A DNA stretch of 15,361 nucleotides from Thermoanaerobaculia bacterium (GTDB lineage Bacteria > Acidobacteriota > Thermoanaerobaculia > Multivoradales > UBA5704), in assembly GCA_030150965.1 (NCBI GenBank), contig JASLEW010000818.1, positions 1 through 15,361 of the forward strand, written 5' to 3'. This document shows, one piece after another, positions 1 through 6,750 of this stretch. How positions within the stretch are numbered: position 1 is the stretch's first letter; each line of letters begins with the position of its first letter. The notes under the pieces were generated by a model that saw only the letters and a list, made by a program, of their open reading frames with translations, was not told where the DNA came from and made no database searches. Made by a program: the position numbers and the translations under genes.

Positions 1-22
1 ACGACCCGCAACGGAGCCCCCG

Positions 23-1162
23 ATGACCTCTCCCACCGACCCGCTGCCGCCGCTGCGCGACGCCATCGCCGAGCTCGACCGCGCGTTGCTCGAGCTGCTG
101 CGGCGGCGGATGGCGGTGGCCGAGGAAGTCGGCCGGATCAAGGCCGAGCGCGGCGCCCCGGTGGTGGTGCGCGACGTCGAGCACCAGGTGCTGGCGCGGG
201 CGCGGCAGCAGTCGGCGAGCTGCGGCGTCTCGGAGGAGGTCCTGGAGTCGATCTTCCGCGCCATCATCCGCGGCTCGGTCGAGCGCCAGCACCGGGTGGG
301 CGTCGAGCTGCGGGCGCGGCACGGCGAGCGGGTGCTGATCGCCGGCGGCGCCGGCGGCATGGGCGGCTGGTTCCGCGGCTTCCTCGAGCTGGCCGGCCAC
401 CGCTGCGACCTGTCGGACCCGGCCTTCGACGGGCTCGCGCCACAGCCGGGGCGCTACGGGCGGCTGGCGGAGGTGCCGGAGCTGGGCGCCTACGCCGCGG
501 TGCTGGTGGCGGTGCCGCTCGCCCGCACCGCCGCGGTGGTGGCGGAGGTGGCGGCGGCGCTGCGGCCCCTCGCCACGGCGGCCGGGCGGGCGCCGCTGAT
601 CGTCGAGATCGCCTCGATCAAGTCGCCGCTGGCGCCGGTCCTGGAGCAGGCGGCCGGCGACGGGGTGCGCGTGCTGTCGCTCCATCCCATGTTCGGGCCC
701 GGCAAGTCGCCCTACGAGTCGCTGGTCTTCGTCCTCGCCGCGCGGCGCGACGGGGCGGTCGAGGAGGCCGAGCTGGCGCCGTTCCTGTCCCACCCCTACG
801 CCAAGCTGGTGACCGTGCCCTTCGCCCGCCACGACCGGCTGATGGGGTGGCTCCTGGGCCTCGCCCACCTCACCAACCTGCTCTTCGGCACCGCGCTCTC
901 CCGCAGCGGCGTGGCGCCGGCCGAGCTGCACGACTGCGCCTCCACCACCTTCCTGCGCCAGGCCGCGACCGCCCGCTCGGTGCTCGCCGAGGACCCCGAC
1001 CTCTACCTCGACATCCAGCGCCTCAACCCCTACCGCTCCGACGTCTACCGCGCCGCGCACGAGGCGCTCGCCCACCTTGAGGGCCTGGTCGAGGCCGGCG
1101 ACCGCGGCGGCTGGGCGGAGGCGATGAGCGCCGCGAGCGCCATGCTGCCCGCGGAGCCATAG
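23..1162 (+). CDS. tyrA: Bifunctional chorismate mutase / prephenate dehydrogenase (T-protein)
   Basis: This 379-residue cytoplasmic enzyme converts chorismate to prephenate and then oxidatively decarboxylates it, with NAD+, to 4-hydroxyphenylpyruvate, the tyrosine precursor. Residues about 9-90 form an AroQ-type chorismate mutase (all-helical, rich in Arg/Glu, with LDRALLELLRRRM and the following VGRIKAERG). Residues about 102-125 carry the Rossmann nucleotide loop (VLIAGGAGGMGG). EIASIK at 195-200 and HPMFGP at 221-226 match the dehydrogenase half of enterobacterial TyrA; His221 aligns with its catalytic histidine. Length is close to the 373 residues of the E. coli enzyme. The start is supported by ACGGAG at 11-16, six bases before the ATG. 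It converges on the DUF885 gene, with a strong hairpin between them. The upstream neighbour is outside the window. I see no leader peptide or other regulation in the 22 upstream bases available. Confidence 0.95.
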   Translation: MTSPTDPLPPLRDAIAELDRALLELLRRRMAVAEEVGRIKAERGAPVVVRDVEHQVLARARQQSASCGVSEEVLESIFRAIIRGSVERQHRVGVELRARHGERVLIAGGAGGMGGWFRGFLELAGHRCDLSDPAFDGLAPQPGRYGRLAEVPELGAYAAVLVAVPLARTAAVVAEVAAALRPLATAAGRAPLIVEIASIKSPLAPVLEQAAGDGVRVLSLHPMFGPGKSPYESLVFVLAARRDGAVEEAELAPFLSHPYAKLVTVPFARHDRLMGWLLGLAHLTNLLFGTALSRSGVAPAELHDCASTTFLRQAATARSVLAEDPDLYLDIQRLNPYRSDVYRAAHEALAHLEGLVEAGDRGGWAEAMSAASAMLPAEP

Positions 1163-1178
1163 ACGCGCCGCCGCCGCG

Positions 1179-1208
1179 CGCCGCCGGGCCGCACCGGCCC
1201 CGGCGGCG
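1179..1208. terminator. GC-rich hairpin between convergent genes, candidate bidirectional terminator
   Basis: A perfect 10-bp inverted repeat (CGCCGCCGGG at 1179-1188, CCCGGCGGCG at 1199-1208) flanks a 10-base loop that can itself pair in part (CCG/CGG). It lies 16 bases after the tyrA stop and 19 bases after the end of the DUF885 gene, read from the other strand. That is the expected place for a shared terminator. Neither side has a run of T, so intrinsic termination is uncertain and the hairpin may only protect mRNA ends. Confidence 0.5.
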
Positions 1209-1227
1209 GTCAGGCCGGAGGGAGCCG

Positions 1228-3051
1228 TCAGCCGCGACCCTGAACCGCGGCGCCGCCGCCCTTCTGCGCGGCGATCCAGCGGTCGATGCGGGCTTCCAGG
1301 ACGTCGAGCGGCAGGGCGCCGGCGCCCAGCACCTCGTCGTGGAAGGCGCGGATGTCGAAGGCCGCGCCCAGCTCCCGGCGGGCGCGCTCGCGCAGCTCGA
1401 TGATCTTGAGCTGGCCGATCTTGTAGGCCAGCGCCTGGCCGGGGTTGACGATGTAGCGGTCGGTCTCGCTCTGCACCTCCACCTCGTCGGTCGCCGAGTG
1501 CTGGTGGAAGAACTGCACCACCTGGTCGCGGCTCCAGCGCTTGTAGTGCAGGCCGGTGTCGACCACCAGGCGGATGGCGCGCAGCATCTCGTCCTGGAGG
1601 CGGCCGAAGTCGTTGTACGGATTGGTGTAGAAGCCGACCTCCTTGCCCAGCCGCTCGGAGTAGAGCGCCCAGCCCTCGATGAACGCGGTGTAGCCGCCGT
1701 TCTGGCGGAAGGGCGGCAGGGTCGGCAGCTCCTGCTGGATGGCGAGCTGCATGTGATGGCCGGGCACCCCCTCGTGATAGGCGGTGGACTCCATGGTGAT
1801 CGTCTTGCGCGAGGTCGGGTCGCCGGTGTTGACCTGGACGCGGCCGGGGCGCGAGCCGTCGGGCGCCGGCGTCTGGTAGTCGGCCGCCGAGGCATCCTTC
1901 TCGCGGAACGCCTCCACCGGCTCGACCACCACCTTGGCCCGCGGCAGGCGGCCGAAGAGCTGCGGCAGCTTGGCGTACATGCCGTCGATGTAGCCGCGGT
2001 AGAGGTCGAGGATCTGCTCGCGCGACTTGGCGCGCAGCTCGGGATCGTCCTGCACCTTGGCCTTCATCGCCTGGAGGTCGGCGAAGCCGAGCCGGTTGGC
2101 GAGCGCCACCATCTGCTGCTCCAGCTCGCTCACCTGCTGCAGGCCCAGCCGATGGATCTCCTCCGGCGTCAGGCTGCTGGTGGTCTCGCTCTTGGCCATG
2201 AAGGCGTAGAGCTCGGCGCCGTGGGGCAGCGACCACAGGCCGGGCTCGGTGCGGCCGTGCGGCGCGTAGTCGCGGGCCACGAACTCGCCGAAGCGGCGGT
2301 AGGCCGGCAGCACCTGGTCGCGGATGGCGGCGAGCATGGCGGCGCGGATGCGCGGCCGCTCGGCGGCGGGCACGCTGTCCGGGAACTTGGCGAGCGGCTG
2401 GGCGAACGGCGAGTCCTCCGGCTTCTGCGCCGTCATCGCGTCGACCTGCTGCACCACCTTGTCGAGCACGAACCTGGGCGGCATGAGGCCGTCGGCCAGG
2501 CCGCGCCGCATGTGCTCGATGGTCCAGTCGAAGACCTGCGGCAGCTTGCGGTAGCGCGCGGTCAGGTCGTCGTAGTCCTTGGCGGTGGTGAAGGTCAGCG
2601 CCGAGGGCAGCTGCGGCGCCTCGAGGTGGATGCCGAAGATCTGGCTCACCGGCATCTCCCACATCTTGAACCTCGCCCCTTCCAGGGACTGGCGCAGGTT
2701 GCGCACCATGAGCTGCTGGTTGAGCGCCTCCTGCTCGGGGAAGCCGGCGGTGTCGATGGCTTCGAAGCGGGCCAGGAACTCCTTCTGCCGGGCCAGGTCG
2801 CGCTCGATGCCGGCGAGCGAGAAGTCGCTCAGCTGGTCGTTGTAGCGCTTGTCGCCGAGGATCGAGGCGAGCTCCGGGTTGGTCTTCAGGGTGTACTGCC
2901 ACTGCTCGTCGAGCAGCGCCTTGAGCGCGGCGCGGCGGGCCTCCAGGCCGGAGCCCGTCGGCGCGGCGGCGCGGCCGGTGGCGGTGGTCGCCACGGCGGC
3001 CGCACAGAGCAGGCCGGCGAGCGGGAGCAGCTTGCGCAACGGGATGGGCAT
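1228..3051 (-). CDS. Exported DUF885 family zinc metallopeptidase
   Basis: The 607-residue product belongs to the DUF885 family of predicted zinc-dependent peptidases or carboxypeptidases. Residues 1 to about 28 look like a signal peptide (Arg/Lys, then LLPLAGLLCAAAVA, then Ala-rich), so the protein is probably exported. The family's zinc motif HEGVPGHH is at residues 426-433, with the two metal His at 426 and 430 and the catalytic Glu at 427. Glu459 in FIEGWALYSE is the likely third ligand. Length is usual for the family. The ATG at 3051 is preceded by GAGGAGAA about eight bases away. It is the last gene of a minus-strand run after the oxidoreductase and mscL, with a 127-base gap before it that holds a hairpin, so it may have its own promoter. 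Substrate is unknown; metal-dependent peptide hydrolysis is known for the family only in outline. Confidence 0.9.
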   Translation of the reverse strand: MPIPLRKLLPLAGLLCAAAVATTATGRAAAPTGSGLEARRAALKALLDEQWQYTLKTNPELASILGDKRYNDQLSDFSLAGIERDLARQKEFLARFEAIDTAGFPEQEALNQQLMVRNLRQSLEGARFKMWEMPVSQIFGIHLEAPQLPSALTFTTAKDYDDLTARYRKLPQVFDWTIEHMRRGLADGLMPPRFVLDKVVQQVDAMTAQKPEDSPFAQPLAKFPDSVPAAERPRIRAAMLAAIRDQVLPAYRRFGEFVARDYAPHGRTEPGLWSLPHGAELYAFMAKSETTSSLTPEEIHRLGLQQVSELEQQMVALANRLGFADLQAMKAKVQDDPELRAKSREQILDLYRGYIDGMYAKLPQLFGRLPRAKVVVEPVEAFREKDASAADYQTPAPDGSRPGRVQVNTGDPTSRKTITMESTAYHEGVPGHHMQLAIQQELPTLPPFRQNGGYTAFIEGWALYSERLGKEVGFYTNPYNDFGRLQDEMLRAIRLVVDTGLHYKRWSRDQVVQFFHQHSATDEVEVQSETDRYIVNPGQALAYKIGQLKIIELRERARRELGAAFDIRAFHDEVLGAGALPLDVLEARIDRWIAAQKGGGAAVQGRG

Positions 3052-3156
3052 GGGGCGGTTCTCCTCGTGGGATGCCGGCGCGGGCCGGCGATCGGTGACC
3101 GCCCTCGAATACGCCGCGGGCGCGGGGTTTGTTTCCGCGGCGGAAGCGAGACGCCT

Positions 3157-3173
3157 GCCGGCGGCCCGCCGGC
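3157..3173 (-). terminator. Short GC hairpin just after mscL
   Basis: GCCGGCG (3157-3163) and CGCCGGC (3167-3173) pair across a 3-base loop, six bases past the mscL stop in the direction of transcription. The bases that follow on the minus strand (AGGCGTCTCGCTTCC) are only mildly T-rich. This could be a weak terminator or an mRNA 3'-end stabiliser separating mscL from the DUF885 gene. GC hairpins arise easily at this base composition, so confidence is low. Confidence 0.3.
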
Positions 3174-3178
3174 GGCCG

Positions 3179-3652
3179 TCAGCTCTCGGCGCCGGCCGGC
3201 AGCTCCGAGGTGCAGGCGGGGCAGCGCGTGGCCCTGACCGGCACGACGCTCAGGCAGTAGGGGCACTGCTTGGTGGACGGCTCGGCCGCGGGCACCCCCT
3301 CCTCGCGGCGGCGCAGCCGGTTGACCATGCGCACCACCAGGAAGGCGATGAACGCCACGATGAAGAAGGTGAAGACGGCGTTGAACGACTGGCCGTAGTT
3401 GACCGTCACCGCGCCGGCCGCCTTGGCCGCCTCCAGCGAGGCGTAGGGGCCGGGCGGCTTGCCGTCCTTGAGCAGCAGGAAGAGGTTCTTGAAGTCGACG
3501 CGGCCGAGCGCGAGGCCGATCGGCGGCATGAAGATGTCGTCCACCAGCGACTTGGCGATGGGGGCGAAGGCGCCGCCCACCATGATGCCGATCGCCATGT
3601 CGACGACGTTGCCGCGCAGCGTGAACTCGCGGAACTCTTTCCAGATGGCCAT
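3179..3652 (-). CDS. mscL: Large-conductance mechanosensitive channel with C-terminal zinc ribbon
   Basis: This is a 157-residue MscL, the inner-membrane pore that opens under membrane tension and releases solutes during hypo-osmotic shock. The N-terminus (MAIWKEFREFTLRGNVVDMAIG) and the pore helix that follows it (roughly residues 14-40) are typical of the family. A periplasmic loop comes next, and a second membrane helix lies at about residues 91-111 (NAVFTFFIVAFIAFLVVRMV). A charged RLRRREEG segment then leads to a tail with paired cysteines, CPYC at 130-133 and CPAC at 144-147, which reads as a small cytoplasmic zinc ribbon. This tail is absent from the 136-residue E. coli protein; I recall similar tails in MscL of some other phyla. 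The ATG at 3652 has a strong GGGAGGAGG site upstream. It lies 48 bases after the oxidoreductase gene on the same strand and is probably co-transcribed with it. Confidence 0.95.
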   Translation of the reverse strand: MAIWKEFREFTLRGNVVDMAIGIMVGGAFAPIAKSLVDDIFMPPIGLALGRVDFKNLFLLLKDGKPPGPYASLEAAKAAGAVTVNYGQSFNAVFTFFIVAFIAFLVVRMVNRLRRREEGVPAAEPSTKQCPYCLSVVPVRATRCPACTSELPAGAES

Positions 3653-3700
3653 GATCCTCGCCTCCTCCCGGGCCGGACCGGAGCGCCTGCCGCCCGCGCT

Positions 3701-4690
3701 CTAGCCCATCTCCAGGATGACCTTGCCGAAGGTGCCGCCGTCCGCCATCGCGGCATAGGCCGCCGCCGCCTCGGCGAACGGCACGACGCGGCCGATCACC
3801 GGCCGCAGCTTTCCGTTCCGCAGGCGCGGCCCGGCGAAGGCGCCGAAGCTGGCGACCAGCCGGGCCTTCTCGTCGCGCGAGCGCGGGCGCAGGACCGAGC
3901 CGATCAGGCGCAGGCGGCGCCCGAGGACGGCGTCCAGGTCCACCTCGGCGCGGCGGCCGGCGAGCAGGCCGACCAGCACCAGGCGGCCGCCGGCCTTGAG
4001 CGCCGCGAGGTGCTCGCCCAGGCGGCTGCCGCCCACCAGGTCGAGCACCAGGTCGACGCCGCGGCCCCCTCCCACGGCACGCACCCGGGCGGGCAGGCCG
4101 CTCTCGTCGCTCACCAGGTCCTCGATCCCCAGGTCGCGCAGCCGCTCCAGGCGGCCGCGGTCGCGCGCCGTGGCGATCACCCGCGCCCCCAGCTCGCGCG
4201 CCAGCTGCACGGCGAAGCTGCCGACGCCGCCGGTGGCGCCGGTGATCAGCACCGTCTCCCCGGCCACCAGACCGCCCTCCACGACCAGGTTCGTCCAGGC
4301 GGTCAGGCCGGCCTCGGGCAGCGCCGCGCCCTCGACGAAGGAGAGGTTGTCCGGCAGCGCCAGGACCTGCCCGGCCGGCACCGCCACGCGGGTGGCCTGG
4401 CCGCCGCCCGCGAGCAGCGCCATCGCCCGCATGCCCACCTTCCAGCGCTCGACCCCTTCGCCTGCGGCGGCGATCCTGCCGGCGCATTCGAGCCCCGGCA
4501 CCTCGCTCTCGCCCGCCGGGGGCGGATAGCGGCCGGCCAGCTGCAGCAGATCGGCGCGGTTGAGGCCGGCCGCCTCCACCTCCATCACCACCTCGCCCGG
4601 GCGCGCCGCCGGGTCCGGCAGCTCGCCCATGCGGGGCACCGGCGCCCCGCCGTTGACCGTCGCCGGATCGGCCGGAAGGACCGCTCTCAT
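3701..4690 (-). CDS. Zinc-independent quinone oxidoreductase, MDR superfamily (PIG3-like)
   Basis: The 329-residue product is a cytoplasmic NADPH-dependent reductase of the medium-chain dehydrogenase/reductase superfamily, quinone-oxidoreductase branch. GLNRADLLQLAGRYPPPAG at about 42-60 and the nearby PGLECAGRI are characteristic of the PIG3/TP53I3-like subgroup. The NADPH loop GATGGVG is at 141-147, followed by ARELGARVIAT. The C-terminus GGTFGKVILEMG is the normal end of the family. The zinc-ligand cysteines of alcohol dehydrogenases are absent, as expected. The frame stays open far upstream, but homology begins at MRAV, so I place the start at 4690; there is no good Shine-Dalgarno site there. 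It is the first gene of the minus-strand run with mscL and the DUF885 gene. The physiological substrate cannot be read from the sequence. Confidence 0.92.
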   Translation of the reverse strand: MRAVLPADPATVNGGAPVPRMGELPDPAARPGEVVMEVEAAGLNRADLLQLAGRYPPPAGESEVPGLECAGRIAAAGEGVERWKVGMRAMALLAGGGQATRVAVPAGQVLALPDNLSFVEGAALPEAGLTAWTNLVVEGGLVAGETVLITGATGGVGSFAVQLARELGARVIATARDRGRLERLRDLGIEDLVSDESGLPARVRAVGGGRGVDLVLDLVGGSRLGEHLAALKAGGRLVLVGLLAGRRAEVDLDAVLGRRLRLIGSVLRPRSRDEKARLVASFGAFAGPRLRNGKLRPVIGRVVPFAEAAAAYAAMADGGTFGKVILEMG

Positions 4691-5038
4691 GGGCTCTGCA
4701 AAGTGCCCGAGGGGTGCATTGCCAGGCACGCTACCATGGCTGCATGACAAGGTGAAGGCCGCGCGGCACGGTACCTCCGCAGCGTATGCTCGGCCGCCGG
4801 CGCGGCCGGGCATAGCGTGGCCGCGCACGGCTTCCGGGAGCCGTGTCCCGTCCCTTGGCCGCGACACCGCGGCGCCGTGGGATCGGGGCTCGCCCTGCCG
4901 CGGCCACCACCGAGAGGAGATCACGCCATGAAGCAGCCTGGCGCTGCTCGCCGCCACCACCGCGGTCGGGCCGGCCTGGGACCGGGTCCTGCTGGTGGAC
5001 CTTGCGCCGGCGGCGGGCGGCAGGGAGCGCAACACAGG
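4691..5038. other. Divergent intergenic region between oxidoreductase and S41 peptidase genes
   Basis: This 348-base gap must hold the promoters for both divergent genes. The clearest items are a perfect 7-bp hairpin (CACGGCT at 4826-4832, AGCCGTG at 4839-4845), a TATGCT hexamer at 4785-4790 that could be a -10 for rightward transcription, and a strong ribosome site at 4912-4920 feeding an ATG at 4928. The last 115 bases are treated as a separate feature because one frame there looks coding. I see no convincing -35 boxes, operators or riboswitch. Confidence 0.4.
4826..4845. other. Perfect 7-bp inverted repeat with 6-base loop
   Basis: CACGGCT (4826-4832) and AGCCGTG (4839-4845) flank TCCGGG. 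It lies about 80 bases before the ribosome site at 4912 and about 35 bases after a possible -10 at 4785. It could be a 5' leader hairpin or a repressor-type palindrome. No T run follows, so it is not an obvious terminator. Confidence 0.3.
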
Positions 5039-5042
5039 ATGA
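4928..5042 (+). pseudogene. Short coding-like frame ahead of the S41 gene, broken after its third codon
   Basis: An excellent ribosome site (GAGAGGAGA, 4912-4920) precedes ATG AAG CAG at 4928. In the ATG frame the following codons look non-coding. One base further along, the frame from 4938 to the TGA at 5040-5042 has almost entirely G/C third positions and reads LALLAATTAVGPAW and on to a short polar end, much like a small exported or leader peptide. Its TGA overlaps the ATG of the S41 gene (ATGA at 5039-5042), the classic sign of translational coupling. Upstream in this frame there is a stop at 4929-4931 and no ATG or GTG, so the frame is reached only by a one-base shift at about 4934-4938. 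It could be a decayed small gene, a real peptide interrupted by an assembly error, or chance. Confidence 0.35.
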
Positions 5043-6697
5043 GGGCGCCGAGGACGGCCGGGATTGGCCTCGGCTTGCTGCTCCTGGTCTGCGCCGGGCT
5101 GGGCGCCGGTTTCTCGCTCGACCGGCCGCGCCACGCCGACCTCTCCGGGATGAGCTGGAGCGCGGCCCTCGCCGAGCTCTGCGCGCGGCTCGCGCGCGAG
5201 TACCCGTTCACCGCCTGGAAGGGGCTCGACTGGAGCGCCTTCGCCCGGGACCTGGGGCCGCGGGTGGCGGCGGCCGAGGCGGCTGGCGACCGGCGCGCCT
5301 ACTACCTGGCGCTGCGGGAGCTGGTCTGGCGCATGCGCGACGGTCACGCGCGGCTGGCCGGCGACGACGGCGGCCTGCGTCAGGCGGCGATCGGCGGCAG
5401 CTTCGGCTGCCGGGTGATCGAGCTCGACGACGGCAGGGTGCTGGCCTGGGCGGTGGCGGCCGGCGGCCCGGCGGCGCGCGGCGGGCTGCGGCCCGGGGCC
5501 GAGATCCTGGCCTGGAACGGCCGGCCGGTCGGCGCGGCGCTGGCCGCGGTCCCGGTGCTGTGGAGCGACCGCCCGCCGGCGACGCGCGAGGGGCGGCGGC
5601 TCGCCCAGGCGCGCCTCCTGGTGCGGGCGCCGGCCGGCACGCGCATCGCGGTGGACTTCCGCAACCCGGGCGCCGGCGCCGCCGGGCAGGCCGAGCTCAC
5701 CGCCGAGGCGGACGCCTCGCCGGTCGGGGGCGGCACCTGCCTGGACGCGGCCGACCTGGCGGCCGGGCGCACGCTCGACTCCCGGATCCTCGCGGCCGGC
5801 GACCAGGCCCGGGATTCCTCCGGTACGTCCGGCATGCTCGGCACGCCCGGAGACAGTGCCGTTCCCGGCGCCACCACCACGGGGGCCACGGACTTCGCCG
5901 GCGCGCCGCCGGGCGGCGGTGAGCCGCGGCCCGGTCCTGCCGGACGAGGCCCTGCCCGGAGGGCCGGCGCGGGCTATGTCCACATCCGCTTCGAGGTGCC
6001 GACCCTGCGCACGCCGCTGCCCGGGCACGCGCTGCGCCGGGCGCTGGCCGGCTTCGCCGCCGCCGGGCTGCCGGGCGTGGTGATCGACGTGCGCGGCAAC
6101 TGCGGCGGCATGGACGCCATGGTGCCGCAGCTGGTGGCGCCGCTGCTGCGCGAGGCGATGCTCTACGAGATCCCGGGTATCTACCGCGCCGGGATGGCCG
6201 GACCCAACCCCTTCGCTCCCGACCCGCGGCAGGCGGTCACCGTGCTGCCCGCGCCGCCCCTCTACCGCGGGCGCATCGCCGTGCTGATCGACGGCGACAC
6301 GGTGAGCGCCGGCGAGGCCCTGCCGCTGCTGCTCAAGGGGCAGCCGGACACGGCGGTGATCGGCTTCCACGCCACCCAGGGCTCGTTCGGCATCGGCGAG
6401 AAGTCGGTGAGCCTGCCCGCGGGCCTGGAGGTCGTCTACCCCCATGCCCAATCGCTCGACGGCGCCGGCGCCGTCGAGGTGGACGGCGACGCCGCCGGCG
6501 AGGGGGGCGTGGCCCCCGACCACCGGCTGCCGCTGACCGCCGAGACCGTGGAGCGCTGGCTCGTCCGGGGCGAGGACGTGGCGCTCGCCGAGGCCATCCG
6601 CTTCGCGCGCGGCGAAGCCCTCCGCTTCCCGCCGGCGGAGGGCAGCGGCGCCGGGACGGCTCGCCGCCGCGCGCCCTGGTTTTTCCGCGCGCCCTAG
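5039..6697 (+). CDS. Exported or membrane-anchored S41 family peptidase with PDZ-like domain
   Basis: The 552-residue product begins with an uncleaved anchor or signal peptide (IGLGLLLLVCAGLGAGF, about 9-25). A helical N-terminal region ends in MRDGHARL (about 99-106), typical of S41 proteins. A PDZ-like domain follows at about 110-175 (GGPAARGGLRPGAEILAWNGRPV). The tail-specific-protease fold covers about 312-480, with VVIDVRGNCGG and the nucleophile Ser423 in DGDTVSAGEALP. The Lys of the Ser-Lys dyad of classic C-terminal processing peptidases is not in place: SFGIG stands where SFGKG or TFGKG is usual, so the enzyme may use another triad or be impaired. A low-complexity stretch at 255-310 (Gly/Pro/Ala/Thr-rich) interrupts the join to the catalytic domain. 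The ATG at 5039 is chosen because the hydrophobic segment starts nine residues later and GGGAG lies 11 bases upstream. An in-frame ATG at 4928 has the better ribosome site but would add a basic, non-signal-like tail. Confidence 0.85.
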   Translation: MRAPRTAGIGLGLLLLVCAGLGAGFSLDRPRHADLSGMSWSAALAELCARLAREYPFTAWKGLDWSAFARDLGPRVAAAEAAGDRRAYYLALRELVWRMRDGHARLAGDDGGLRQAAIGGSFGCRVIELDDGRVLAWAVAAGGPAARGGLRPGAEILAWNGRPVGAALAAVPVLWSDRPPATREGRRLAQARLLVRAPAGTRIAVDFRNPGAGAAGQAELTAEADASPVGGGTCLDAADLAAGRTLDSRILAAGDQARDSSGTSGMLGTPGDSAVPGATTTGATDFAGAPPGGGEPRPGPAGRGPARRAGAGYVHIRFEVPTLRTPLPGHALRRALAGFAAAGLPGVVIDVRGNCGGMDAMVPQLVAPLLREAMLYEIPGIYRAGMAGPNPFAPDPRQAVTVLPAPPLYRGRIAVLIDGDTVSAGEALPLLLKGQPDTAVIGFHATQGSFGIGEKSVSLPAGLEVVYPHAQSLDGAGAVEVDGDAAGEGGVAPDHRLPLTAETVERWLVRGEDVALAEAIRFARGEALRFPPAEGSGAGTARRRAPWFFRAP

Positions 6698-6750
6698 CCC
6701 AAGCCCAATCGTTGGTCCTCAGGAGCTGCGGACGACGGCGGGCGCCGCGG

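Noticed and set aside
1339..3237. 632-codon + strand frame opposite the DUF885 gene
   Set aside because: It is antisense to a gene with intact HEGxPGH motif, signal peptide and ribosome site, and is compositionally a GC shadow.
4817..5038. S41 gene starting at 4817 or 4928
   Set aside because: Both add basic, low-complexity residues ahead of a normal signal or anchor segment; the codon bias of that frame is non-coding, while another frame there looks coding.
4691..6523. Upstream extension of the quinone oxidoreductase frame on the minus strand to 6523
   Set aside because: Family homology starts exactly at the ATG at 4690; the extension is basic, low-complexity and antisense to the S41 gene.
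6698..6750. Terminator between the convergent S41 and metallopeptidase genes
   Set aside because: Only short weak pairings (CCAA/TTGG, TCCT/AGGA) are visible; none forms a persuasive stem.
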